64,000 nucleotides of DNA from Streptomyces olivoverticillatus (GTDB lineage: Bacteria; Actinomycetota; Actinomycetes; Streptomycetales; Streptomycetaceae). The translations under genes were made by a program, and so were the position numbers. The stretch is from contig NZ_JACHJH010000003.1 in the NCBI RefSeq assembly GCF_014203555.1, positions 191,362 to 255,361 of the forward strand, in the 5' to 3' direction. Positions 42,269 to 50,154 of this stretch are shown in pieces (the stretch's first letter is position 1; each line of letters starts with the position of its first letter). The notes below the pieces were generated by a model. It had not been told where the DNA came from and did not search any database. It was given only the letters and a program-made list of their open reading frames with translations.

Positions 42269-43176
42269 CGGGCCGCAGGGGGCGGAGGTTTCCGCACCCG
42301 GTCCGGGGTCACCGGCCCGCGGGCTGGACGACCCTGGACCGCAAGCGGCACGAGGCCGCCGAGCGCCTCGGCTCGGGGCAGGTGGGCGCGCTGTGGAACC
42401 GGCTCACGGCCATCGACTTCTTCGGCAACTCCTTCCAGCTGGCGGCGCTCGCGATCCTGTGCTTCTTCCCCCTGCTCATCGTGATCACCACCTCGGCGGA
42501 CCGCAGCACCGCCACCGTGGTCGCCGGCTGGCTGGGCCTGGACCAGCAGGCGGCCAAGGCCCTGGGCACCCTCTTCAAGCCGGGCGGGAACTCGGGCACG
42601 ATCACGGTGACGAGCGTCATCCTGCTGGTGCTCGGAGCGATGGCCGTCGCCGGCACCCTGCAGAACTGGTACCAGAAGGTGTTCGCCGTCCCGTCGCCCG
42701 GATGGGAGCGGGCCGTCGTCGCCCGGCTCGCCTGGCTCGCGTCCCTCTTCGCCTACAGCGCCATGCACGCCGTCACCGGAAGGCTGCTGGGCAAGGCGGG
42801 CAGCCCCGTGCTCCAGGGCCTGAGCGGCCTCGTCCTCTCGACGCTGTTCTGGTGGTGGAGCGCGGGGGTGCTGCTCGTGCACGCCGTGCCGTGGCGCAGG
42901 CTCTTCCCGGCGGCGCTGGTCACCGGCCTGTGCTGGATGGGCCTGGGGGTGTTCTCCGCCTTCTACTTCTCGGCGGCGATCGTGTCCAACGAGCAGCGCT
43001 ACGGTCCCATCGGCGTGGTCATGGTCATCCTGTCCTGGGTGGTGGCGGTGGGGGTGGTCATCCACCTCGGGTCGGTCATCGGCTGCCTGTACCTCGAACG
43101 CCATCCCGCCCGGCAAGCTCGAAGGCGTGCCGGGAGGGCGCCCGGCTGGGTGACCCGGCGGTTCCGCAGACGATGA
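42265..43176 (+). CDS. YihY/BrkB-family membrane protein
   Basis: The 303-residue protein opens MTGRRGRRFPHP and has six hydrophobic segments with family signatures: NSFQLAALAILCFFPLLIVI, TLQNWYQKVFAVPSPGW, LFWWWSAGVLLVHAVPWRRLFPAALVTG-type region (LFPAALVTGLCW) and YFSAAIVSNEQRYGPIGVV. YihY proteins were long mis-called ribonuclease BN and are now seen as membrane proteins of unclear, possibly transport, function. The ATG overlaps the previous stop as ATGA, proving a shared transcript. A basic C-terminal tail ends the protein. The next gene starts 84 bases further on. Confidence 0.92.
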   Translation: MTGRRGRRFPHPVRGHRPAGWTTLDRKRHEAAERLGSGQVGALWNRLTAIDFFGNSFQLAALAILCFFPLLIVITTSADRSTATVVAGWLGLDQQAAKALGTLFKPGGNSGTITVTSVILLVLGAMAVAGTLQNWYQKVFAVPSPGWERAVVARLAWLASLFAYSAMHAVTGRLLGKAGSPVLQGLSGLVLSTLFWWWSAGVLLVHAVPWRRLFPAALVTGLCWMGLGVFSAFYFSAAIVSNEQRYGPIGVVMVILSWVVAVGVVIHLGSVIGCLYLERHPARQARRRAGRAPGWVTRRFRRR

Positions 43177-43260
43177 ACGCCGGTCGCGCGGCCCCATGGT
43201 GACCTCCGCCGCCGCCCACACGCTTCGGCACGCGTGCCGAGTACCGGAGAGGTGCATGCC

Positions 43261-44859
43261 GTGAAACGCTGGCGGGCCCTGATCGTCCTCGGCACGGCCC
43301 AGTTCCTGATGGTGCTGGACACCTCGGTCATGAACGTCTCGATCGGGAAGCTGGTGGAGGACTTCCACACCGACGTCACCTCCATCCAGGCCGTCATCAC
43401 GCTCTACACCCTGGTCATGGCCGCCTTCATGATCACGGGAGGGAAGCTGGGCGACATGGCCGGCCGCCGCCGGGCGTTCGCCACCGGCATGACGGTCTAC
43501 GGCGTCGGTTCGGCCCTCACCGCCGTGTCCCCGGCCCTGTGGGTGCTCACCCTGGGGTGGTCGGTGATCGAGGGCCTGGGAGCGACGCTGGTCCTCCCGG
43601 CCCTGGCGGCGCTCGTGGCCGGCGCGTACCGCGGACGGGACCGGTCCGTCGCCTACGGAGTCATCGGCGGGCTCGCGGGTGCGGGTATCGCGGTGGGGCC
43701 GTTGCTCGGCGGGTGGGTGACGACGTACCTGACGTGGCGACTGGTCTTCGCCGGCGAGGTCGTGCTGGTCATCGGCATCCTGTGCGCCATCCGCTGGATC
43801 CCGGACCCTCCGGCCGAGCCCCGGACCAGGCTCGACGTCGGGGGCGTCGTGCTGTCGGCCGTCGGCATGGCCCTCGTGGTGCTGGGGGTGCTGCAGAGCA
43901 GCTCGTGGGGGTGGCTGCGGCCCCGCAACGTCCCGTTCACCGTCCTCGGGTTCTCTCCCACCCTCTGCGTCATCGCGGCCGGCGGCGCCACCCTCTTCGC
44001 GTACCGCGCCTGGGAGCGGCGGTGCGAGGCGCGGGGGAGGGAGCCGCTGGTGCACTTCTCGCTCTTCGCCGTCGTGCCGCTGCGCTCCGGCTTGGCCGTG
44101 CTCCTCAGCCAGAACCTCATCCTGCTCGGGCTGTTCTTCGCGATTCCGCTGTACCTTCAGGTCGTCCAGGGCTTCAACGCCTTCCAGACCGGCCTGCGGC
44201 TGCTCCCCGTCTCGGTGACGATGCTGCTGTCCGCCATGTCGGGCCCGCTCCTGAGCAAGGTCGCCGGACCGCGGACGATCGTCCGGTGCGGCCTGCTGGT
44301 GCTGTTCGCCGGCATCCTCTGGCTGATCGCCGCCATCCGGCCCGACATCGACAACCTGCCCTTCGGGGCGGCGATGGCCGTGCTGGGTCTCGGCATGGGC
44401 CTGCTCGCCTCCCAGCTGGGCAACATCGCGCAGTCCAGCGTCGGGGACGCGGAGCGCAGCGAGGCGGGAGGGCTGCAGTACACCGCCCAGAACCTCGGAT
44501 CCTCGCTGGGCACGGCGCTCATCGGCTCCCTCCTGATCGGGGCGCTCGTCGCCACCTTCACCTCGAAGATCGAGAACAACCCGAAGATCTCGGACGAGGT
44601 GCGCAAACAGGCCGGGGTCGCCGTCGAGGGGGGCGTCAGCTTCGTGAGCACGGACCAGGTGCGGGAAGCGGCCCAGCGCGCCGCGCTGCCGCCGTCCGAG
44701 GTGGACGCTGTGGTGAGCGCCTACGCCGACGCCCAGATCGAAAGCCTCAAGGCGGCCGTCCTCGCCGCTGCCGGTGTGACGCTCGTCAGCTTCGCCTTCA
44801 CCCGCAGCCTGCCGACGGCCCGACCCGGCAGGACCGCGGACGGCCGGGCGGCAGCGTGA
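43261..44859 (+). CDS. MFS drug exporter, DHA2 (14-helix) family
   Basis: This 532-residue transporter starts KRWRALIVLGTAQFLMVLDTSVMNVSI-like with the LDxSVMNVS signature of DHA2 drug/proton antiporters, then GGKLGDMAGRRRAF (motif A) and GPLLGGWVT (motif C). About fourteen hydrophobic segments are present, and a soluble loop near 440-490 precedes the last helix. Likely substrates are drugs or natural products. The GTG at 43261 has GGAGAGG ten bases upstream. Its stop codon overlaps the start of an ion-channel gene by four bases, an unusual coupling. Confidence 0.93.
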   Translation: MKRWRALIVLGTAQFLMVLDTSVMNVSIGKLVEDFHTDVTSIQAVITLYTLVMAAFMITGGKLGDMAGRRRAFATGMTVYGVGSALTAVSPALWVLTLGWSVIEGLGATLVLPALAALVAGAYRGRDRSVAYGVIGGLAGAGIAVGPLLGGWVTTYLTWRLVFAGEVVLVIGILCAIRWIPDPPAEPRTRLDVGGVVLSAVGMALVVLGVLQSSSWGWLRPRNVPFTVLGFSPTLCVIAAGGATLFAYRAWERRCEARGREPLVHFSLFAVVPLRSGLAVLLSQNLILLGLFFAIPLYLQVVQGFNAFQTGLRLLPVSVTMLLSAMSGPLLSKVAGPRTIVRCGLLVLFAGILWLIAAIRPDIDNLPFGAAMAVLGLGMGLLASQLGNIAQSSVGDAERSEAGGLQYTAQNLGSSLGTALIGSLLIGALVATFTSKIENNPKISDEVRKQAGVAVEGGVSFVSTDQVREAAQRAALPPSEVDAVVSAYADAQIESLKAAVLAAAGVTLVSFAFTRSLPTARPGRTADGRAAA

Positions 44860-45431
44860 GAGGCCGCCGGCGGGGCGGGGCAGGCCGCCGCAGGCTGCCC
44901 GTGAGCGCGGTGCTGCGCCCGCTGGTCTCCGCGACCGGCCTGCTCCTCGTCTACTACCTGCTGCCCCTCGACAAGGGATTCACGGGTGCCACGGCCCTGG
45001 GCCTCGCCCTCGGCCTGACCGGCGTGCTGCTGCTCTTCATGCGGCAGAGCCGTTCGATCGCCGAGTCCTCGCGGCCCCGGCTGCGGGCCGTCGAGATGCT
45101 CGCCACCGTCATGCCGCTGTTCCTGCTGCTGTTCGCCGCCACCTACTACCTGGTGGAGCGGAAGGAGCCCGGGAACTTCAACGTCCACCTCAACCGCACC
45201 GCGGCCCTGTACTTCACGCTCACCGTGTTCACCACGGTCGGCTTCGGCGACATCGTCGCCCTCTCGGACACGGCCCGGATCCTCACGATGGTGCAGATGG
45301 CCGCCGACCTCCTGGTCCTCGGAGTGGCCGCCAAAGTGGTGGTCGGAAAGGTGCAGGCGGGCCTTCGCCGCCGGGATCCCGGCAGTGGGCCCCCGGCGCA
45401 CGGCGGAGCGCGGGACGACGGCGGCTCATGA
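44856..45431 (+). CDS. Two-pore-helix potassium-channel-like protein
   Basis: A 191-residue protein with two N-terminal helices (LRPLVSATGLLLVYYLLPLD and LGLALGLTGVLLLFM), a third (MLATVMPLFLLLFAATYYLV), a pore region with selectivity-filter signature TTVGFGD and a final helix (LLVLGVAAKVVVGK). The filter is that of K+ channels. No cytosolic regulator domain follows, only a short basic tail. The GTG at 44856 overlaps the MFS stop (GTGA), so exporter and channel are made together; one inference is charge compensation for the exporter. An alternative is coincidence of operon packing. Confidence 0.87.
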   Translation: MRGRRRGGAGRRRLPVSAVLRPLVSATGLLLVYYLLPLDKGFTGATALGLALGLTGVLLLFMRQSRSIAESSRPRLRAVEMLATVMPLFLLLFAATYYLVERKEPGNFNVHLNRTAALYFTLTVFTTVGFGDIVALSDTARILTMVQMAADLLVLGVAAKVVVGKVQAGLRRRDPGSGPPAHGGARDDGGS

Positions 45432-45560
45432 GAACACGTGGCCGTTTTCCCGCAACCTCACGGGCCGTGGGAGAGTCTTCCCCTCCAGTAGGCTTCCCGA
45501 CGTGCGCCCTCTTGCGGCGCGCGCCGGGAAGCAGGTCGTCAAACCGGGGAGGAACCGGCG

Positions 45561-46223
45561 TTGCACATCCAGGAATGGCTCGAATCGGTACCGGCGGTCG
45601 CCGTCTACCTCATGGTGGCCGGCGTCATCGGTCTGGAGAGCCTGGGCATCCCGCTCCCCGGTGAGATCGTGCTCGTCAGCGCCACCTTGCTGGCCGCCTC
45701 CCAGGACCACATCAACCCCTACGTGCTGGGCGTGTGTGCCGTCGCCGGCGCCATCGTCGGCGACTCGATCGGCTATCTGATCGGCCGCAAGGGCGGCAAG
45801 CCGCTGCTGGAGTGGCTCGGCCGGAAATTCCCCAAGCACTTCGGCGCCCACCACGTGGCCACCGCCGAGCGCGCCTTCACGAAGTGGGGCATGTGGGCGG
45901 TCTTCATCGGCCGCTTCATCGCGCTGCTGCGCATCTTCGCCGGCCCGCTCGCGGGTGTGCTCAAGATGCCGTACTGGAAGTTCCTCATCGCCAACGTCCT
46001 CGGCGGCATCATCTGGGCCGGCGGTACGGTCGCGCTCATCTACACCGTGGGCAAGGTCGCCGAGGAGTGGATCGGCAAGTTCTCCTACCTGGGCCTCGTG
46101 GCCGCGGTGCTCTTCGGTGTGGGCTCGTTCGTGGTGATGCGGATCAAGGCCAAGAAGGCCCAGGCCAAGGCCGACCGGGAGCCGGCCGGGCAGCCCGCGG
46201 CCCAGAGCGTCGCCGCCGAGTGA
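45561..46223 (+). CDS. DedA-family membrane protein
   Basis: A 220-residue protein of the DedA superfamily: ESLGIPLPGEIVLVSATLLA with the conserved Pro-Gly-Glu, GDSIGYLIGRKGGKPLLEWLG, and GRFIALLRIFAGPLAGVLKMPYWKF-type segment (GRFIALLRIFAGPLAG near 117-132) with the essential Arg residues. About five membrane helices and a Lys/Ala-rich tail. DedA proteins act as lipid-carrier (undecaprenyl phosphate) flippases and support membrane homeostasis. The start is a TTG at 45561 with GGGGAGG nine bases upstream; TAGGCT near 45492 may be its -10 element. Confidence 0.93.
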   Translation: MHIQEWLESVPAVAVYLMVAGVIGLESLGIPLPGEIVLVSATLLAASQDHINPYVLGVCAVAGAIVGDSIGYLIGRKGGKPLLEWLGRKFPKHFGAHHVATAERAFTKWGMWAVFIGRFIALLRIFAGPLAGVLKMPYWKFLIANVLGGIIWAGGTVALIYTVGKVAEEWIGKFSYLGLVAAVLFGVGSFVVMRIKAKKAQAKADREPAGQPAAQSVAAE

Positions 46224-46266
46224 CGCTGCGCGTCCGCGGGCCGCGCCCGCGGACGCCGTCGTACGG

Positions 46267-46301
46267 CTAGGGCCTGTGCCGACCCACCGGACACGCCCTA
46301 G
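46267..46301. terminator. Stem-loop between convergent dedA-type and carbonic anhydrase-like genes
   Basis: CTAGGGC (46267-46273) pairs exactly with GCCCTAG (46295-46301), and TGT / ACA inside extend the stem after one mismatch. The right arm includes the TAG stop of the carbonic anhydrase-like gene. Position between two convergent genes supports a bidirectional terminator. Confidence 0.6.
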
Positions 46302-46837
46302 TCCGGGAGGTCCTCCGCCGCCTCCCGGTGCGTCTTGGCCAGCTCCAGGTACATCGCGGCGTTGATCCGGATATGCTCGCGCTCCTCGTCCGTCAGGGCC
46401 CGCTTGACCTTGGCGGGCACCCCGGCGACCAGGGAGCCGGGCGGAATCTGCATCCCCTGCGGCACCAGGGCCTGGGCCGCGACGAGGGAGCCGGCACCGA
46501 TGTGCGCGCCGTTGAGCACGGTCGCCCCCATGCCGACCAGCACGTCGTCCTCGACGGTGCAGCCGTGCAGCACGGCGTTGTGCCCGACCGTCACCCGCTC
46601 TCCGACGGTGACCGGAAAGCCCGGGTCCACGTGCACGGTGCAGTTGTCCTGGATGTTGCTGTCGGCGCCGAGGACGATGGGGCCGCAGTCCGCGCGCAGG
46701 ACGGCGTGGTACCAGACGCTCGATCCGGCGGCCAGCGTGACATCGCCCAGGACCACCGACGTCGGCGCGGTGAACGCCTGCGGGTCGACCTGCGGCTGCT
46801 GCCCGCCCACCCCGGCAATCAACGATCGCTCAGCCAT
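46298..46837 (-). CDS. Gamma carbonic anhydrase-family protein (left-handed beta-helix)
   Basis: The 179-residue protein is a hexapeptide-repeat left-handed beta-helix: SVVLGDVTLAAGSSVWYHAVLR, NIQDNCTVHVDPG, VGHNAVLHGCTV and GMGATVLNGAHIGAGSLVAAQ. Three His (HVDPG, GHNAV, LHGC) provide the trimer's zinc site, as in gamma-class carbonic anhydrases; a C-terminal helix packs against the helix. Many relatives have weak or no anhydrase activity. The ATG at 46837 is preceded by GCGGGAAAG. A shared stem-loop follows the gene. Confidence 0.92.
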   Translation of the reverse strand: MAERSLIAGVGGQQPQVDPQAFTAPTSVVLGDVTLAAGSSVWYHAVLRADCGPIVLGADSNIQDNCTVHVDPGFPVTVGERVTVGHNAVLHGCTVEDDVLVGMGATVLNGAHIGAGSLVAAQALVPQGMQIPPGSLVAGVPAKVKRALTDEEREHIRINAAMYLELAKTHREAAEDLPD

Positions 46838-46883
46838 TGCTTTCCCGCTCCTCGCTCTGCGTCCGACCGCGGCCGCGCGGGCG

Positions 46884-47750
46884 TCAGCCCGTGGCGAGCA
46901 GTACGGTCCCCACCAGGGCCAGCCCCGCCCCCGCGGCCTGTACCGTGCGCAGCCTCTCACGCAGCACCCCGCGGGCGGCGAGCGCGGTCACCACCGGGTA
47001 GAGCGAGGCGAGGACGGCCGCGACGGTCACCGGGCCGTGGTGGGCGGCCACGCTGTAGGTGCCGTTGGCGGCGACGTCCGCAAGGCCGACGAAGGCGAGG
47101 GCGGGAAGTGCCGCCCGCAGCGCGCTCCAGCCCCCGGCGGGCAGCGCCGCCGTCCCGCGGCGCGCGGACAGCCACAGGGCGCCCCCGCCCACCACGACAT
47201 TGCACAGCCGCTGCACGAACAGGGCGAGGAACAGCCCGGTCAGCGTGTGCGAGGCCTCGGCGATCAGGGCCATCACCGAGCCGAAGCCGAAGGCGGCGAC
47301 GAGCGTGAGCACGAGCGTCTGGCGCTGTACGGGCGCACCGCCGAGCCCCGGCCCGCTGGCGAGGACGACCCCGGCGACGGCCACCGCGATGCCCGCGAAC
47401 TGCAGCAGCCCCGGCCGCTCGCCCAGCACCAGGCCGACGCCGACCGGCACGGCGACGCCGCCGAGCGCGCCCAGCGGGGAGACGACGCCCATCGGGCCGA
47501 GGGCCAGCGCACGGTAGAAGGCGAGCATGGCCGCGGGGCCCACCACGCCCGCCGCCACCGCCCACCACAGCTGCGGCCCGGCCTCGGACCAGCCACCGGT
47601 CGCGACGACGATCGTGCCCAGCGCGCCGACGGCCAGCAGCTGCGAGACGAGGACGACGGTCAGGGCGGGCATGCGCCGGGTGAGCAGTCCGCCGCCGAAG
47701 TCGGCCAGCCCCCACATGAGACTGGTGGCCAGGGCGAAGACGGGCGTCAT
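46884..47750 (-). CDS. EamA-family (DMT) transporter
   Basis: The 288-residue protein has ten hydrophobic segments in two EamA repeats, starting FALATSLMWGLADFGGGLLTRR and including YRALALGPMGVVSPLGALGG in the first repeat and YSVAAHHGPVTVAAVLASLYPVVTAL-like sequence (HHGPVTVAAVLASLYP) in the second. It probably exports a metabolite such as an amino acid. The ATG at 47750 is about 100 bases from the divergent XRE-cupin regulator, the usual pairing of a DMT exporter with its controller. The frame upstream of 47750 is not coding. Confidence 0.9.
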   Translation of the reverse strand: MTPVFALATSLMWGLADFGGGLLTRRMPALTVVLVSQLLAVGALGTIVVATGGWSEAGPQLWWAVAAGVVGPAAMLAFYRALALGPMGVVSPLGALGGVAVPVGVGLVLGERPGLLQFAGIAVAVAGVVLASGPGLGGAPVQRQTLVLTLVAAFGFGSVMALIAEASHTLTGLFLALFVQRLCNVVVGGGALWLSARRGTAALPAGGWSALRAALPALAFVGLADVAANGTYSVAAHHGPVTVAAVLASLYPVVTALAARGVLRERLRTVQAAGAGLALVGTVLLATG

Positions 47751-47827
47751 GGGAGGGACCTCGCAGTACAGTGAGATGAACAGTGGAGTCCACCACACCG
47801 TAGTGCAAGTTGTTCGACTTTCTGAAT

Positions 47828-47837
47828 CAATATATTG
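47828..47837. promoter_or_regulatory. CAATATATTG palindrome and probable -10 box before the XRE-cupin gene
   Basis: A perfect 10-base palindrome (47828-47837) contains TATATT (47831-47836), a good -10 element; TTGTTC lies 15 bases before it. Transcription would begin near 47843, after the ATG at 47839, which argues for the GTG at 47851 as the true start. The AT-rich symmetry suggests autoregulation. Confidence 0.45.
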
Positions 47838-47850
47838 GATGGACGGGACC

Positions 47851-48423
47851 GTGACGGACCTTGACCAGCTCACCCAGTCACTCGCCCGCAACCTCAAGCG
47901 CTGGCGCGGCGAGCGGAACTTCACCCTCGACGCGCTCGCGGCCCGCTCCGGGGTCAGCCGCGGCATGATCATCCAGATCGAGCAGGCCCGTACCAACCCC
48001 AGCGTCGGCACCACGGTCAAGCTGGCGGACGCGCTCGGCGTCAGCATCACCACCCTGCTCGACTACGAACAGGGCGCCCGCGTCCGGCTCGTACCGGAGG
48101 AACAGGTGGTGCGCATGTGGTCCACCGAGGCGGGCAGTCACACCTCGCTGCTCGTGGGCACCGAGGCGCGCGGCCCGCTGGAGCTGTGGGACTGGCGCAT
48201 CGTCCCTGGCGACAGCAGCGACTCCGACGCGCACCCCGCCGGCACGATCGAGCTGCTGCGGGTGACGGCCGGCCGGCTCACGCTCGTCGTGGACGGGGAG
48301 GAGTACGACGTCCCGGCGGGGACGTCGGCGACCTTCGAGGCGAACGTCCCGCACGCCTACCGCAACAAGGGGTCCGAGGCCGTCGAGATGACGATGGCCG
48401 TGGCCGTCCCGCCCGCCCGCTGA
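47851..48423 (+). CDS. XRE-family regulator with cupin sensor domain
   Basis: A 190-residue protein with an N-terminal helix-turn-helix (TLDALAARSGVSRGMIIQIEQ and NPSVGTTVKLADALGVSITTLL) and a C-terminal cupin barrel (HPAGTIELLRVTAGRLTLVV and VPAGTSATFEANVPHAYRN). Such regulators sense small metabolites in the cupin and often control a neighbouring exporter, here the divergent EamA gene. The GTG at 47851 (MTDLDQLTQS) fits the mapped-looking -10 box and GGATGG; the ATG at 47839 is the alternative. The HPAG and PHAYRN residues suggest a possible metal site. Confidence 0.92.
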   Translation: MTDLDQLTQSLARNLKRWRGERNFTLDALAARSGVSRGMIIQIEQARTNPSVGTTVKLADALGVSITTLLDYEQGARVRLVPEEQVVRMWSTEAGSHTSLLVGTEARGPLELWDWRIVPGDSSDSDAHPAGTIELLRVTAGRLTLVVDGEEYDVPAGTSATFEANVPHAYRNKGSEAVEMTMAVAVPPAR

Positions 48424-48447
48424 GACGGCGGCGGACGGGACGGAGCG

Positions 48448-48933
48448 TCAGGCCCGCCGCGACACGTCCAGCGACAGCGGGACCGAGTGCTCCGCGAACC
48501 CCAGGCTGCGGTAGAGGTGTTCGGCGTCGGGCGTCGCATGCAGGTCCACGCGCGTGACGCCCTGGTCGGCGAACCAGTCGAGCAGCGCCTCGGTCGTCGA
48601 CCGGGCGAAGCCCCGGCCCCGGTAGCGGGCGTCGGTGCACACGTTGAAGACGAACCCGAAGCGGCCCAGCGCATGCCCGGGAGCCGGCAGCCGCTCCTCG
48701 ATGCGTCCCACCGCGCACGCCGCCAGATGCGGACGGCCGGGGCCGGGGTCGCCGTCCACGACGAACGCCCCCAGGCCCGGACCCGCCACGGAGAGCTGCC
48801 GCAGGAACGCCTCTTCCGCGTCGCGCTCCCACGGCCCCGGAGAGTCGTGACCGTCCATCGCGGCGAACATCGCACGGCGCAACCGGACGATCTCGGCCGC
48901 GTCCTCGGGGCGGGCAAAGCGTGTCATGATCAT
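48448..48933 (-). CDS. GNAT-family N-acetyltransferase
   Basis: A 161-residue single GNAT domain: TRFARPEDAAEIVRLRRAMF at the start, GFVFNVCTDARYRGRGFARSTTEALL with the RGRGFA acetyl-CoA loop near 105-111, and LHATPDAEHLYRSLGFAEH at the end. It transfers acetyl groups to an unknown amine. Starts at 48933 and 48927 are both ATG; with TAGCTT six bases before 48933 and no ribosome site, a leaderless message beginning at 48933 is plausible. Confidence 0.9.
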   Translation of the reverse strand: MIMTRFARPEDAAEIVRLRRAMFAAMDGHDSPGPWERDAEEAFLRQLSVAGPGLGAFVVDGDPGPGRPHLAACAVGRIEERLPAPGHALGRFGFVFNVCTDARYRGRGFARSTTEALLDWFADQGVTRVDLHATPDAEHLYRSLGFAEHSVPLSLDVSRRA

Positions 48934-48977
48934 GCTGCGAAGCTAGCGCACGCCCGCCACGGGACATGCGCCCGGCC

Positions 48978-49385
48978 TCAGCCCAGCCGCGGGATCTCGA
49001 TCGCCGGGCAGCGGTCCATGACCATCAGCAGGCCCGCCGCACGCGTGCGTTCGTACGCCTCCTCGTCGATCACGCCCAGCTGGAACCAGACGGCCTTCGC
49101 ACCGATGGCAACCGCCTCGTCGGCGACGGCGCCCGCGAACTCGGACCGGACGAAGACGTCCACCACGTCGACGGGGAAGGGGATGTCGGACAGCGACGCA
49201 TAGCCCTGCTCGCCGTGCACCGTCTCGGTCTTGGGGTGCACCGGCACGATGCGCTTGCCGTACCGCTGGAGCACATCGGCGACGCCGTAGGCCGCACGCC
49301 GCTCGTTGGACGACAGGCCGACGACCGCCCAGGTGTCGCCCGTGCCTTCGATGATCTTCCGGATGATCCCCGCTTCTGCGTACAT
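48978..49385 (-). CDS. CoA-binding domain protein (YccU-like)
   Basis: The 135-residue Rossmann-fold protein has TWAVVGLSSNERRAAYGVADVL near the N-terminus, IVPVHPKTETVHGEQGYASL, DVVDVFVRSEFAGAVADEAV and AVWFQLGVIDEEAYERT. This is the CoA-binding fold also present in succinyl-CoA synthetase. Stand-alone members have unknown roles. It is a compact minus-strand gene between the GNAT gene and the divergent YigZ gene. Confidence 0.93.
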   Translation of the reverse strand: MYAEAGIIRKIIEGTGDTWAVVGLSSNERRAAYGVADVLQRYGKRIVPVHPKTETVHGEQGYASLSDIPFPVDVVDVFVRSEFAGAVADEAVAIGAKAVWFQLGVIDEEAYERTRAAGLLMVMDRCPAIEIPRLG

Positions 49386-49467
49386 GCCCGCTCAACGACC
49401 GGCCGCACAAGACCATTCCCGCAGCCTGGCGGGACGGCGGGAAAAGCGAAGGAACTAGGCTGGCGGG

Positions 49468-50094
49468 ATGCCCGACGAGTACCGGACGGTCGCGCGCGAA
49501 GGCGTGCACGACATCGAGATCAGCAAGTCGCGCTTCATCTGCGCGCTCGCGCCCGCCGCGACCGAAGAAGAGGCCCAGGCCTTCATCGCCCGCATCCGCA
49601 AGGAGCACCCCGCCGCCCGGCACCACTGCTGGGCGTACGTGATCGGTGCCGACGGCTCCGTCCAGAAGGCGAGCGACGACGGCGAGCCCGGCGGCACCGC
49701 GGGCGTGCCCATGCTGCAGATGCTCGTCCGCCGCGAGATGCGGTACGTCGTCGCCGTCGTCACCCGCTACTTCGGCGGGATCAAGCTCGGCGCGGGCGGC
49801 CTCATCCGCGCCTACGGCGGCGTGGTCGGCGAGGCGCTCGACACCCTCGGCACCGTCACCCGCAGGCGCTTCCGGCTGGCCACGGTCACCGTCGACCACC
49901 AGCGCGCGGGAAAGCTGGAGAACGAACTGCGGGCGACCGGCCGCGATGTGCGGGAGGTCACCTACGGAGCGGGCGTGCGGATCGACATCGGGCTGCCCGA
50001 AACGGAGGTCGAGTCCTTCCGGGCCTGGCTCGCCGACAGCACCGCCGGCACGGCGCTCTTCGAGCTCGGAGGCGAGGCGTACGGAGACGCCTGA
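49468..50094 (+). CDS. YigZ / IMPACT-family protein
   Basis: A 208-residue protein: the N-terminal Impact domain has SRFICALAPAATEEEAQAFI, ARHHCWAYVIG, ASDDGEPGGTAGVPMLQML and VTRYFGGIKLGAGGLIRAYGG, which are near-invariant in the family. A smaller C-terminal domain follows. YigZ proteins are conserved but uncharacterised; eukaryotic IMPACT binds GCN1. TAGGCT at 49456-49461, six bases before the ATG, with no ribosome site suggests a leaderless message. Confidence 0.95.
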   Translation: MPDEYRTVAREGVHDIEISKSRFICALAPAATEEEAQAFIARIRKEHPAARHHCWAYVIGADGSVQKASDDGEPGGTAGVPMLQMLVRREMRYVVAVVTRYFGGIKLGAGGLIRAYGGVVGEALDTLGTVTRRRFRLATVTVDHQRAGKLENELRATGRDVREVTYGAGVRIDIGLPETEVESFRAWLADSTAGTALFELGGEAYGDA

Positions 50095-50154
50095 GCACGG
50101 CGGATCCGCAGCGGCGGACCGCGATGTCAGTCCCCCCGGATACAGTCGTGGACC

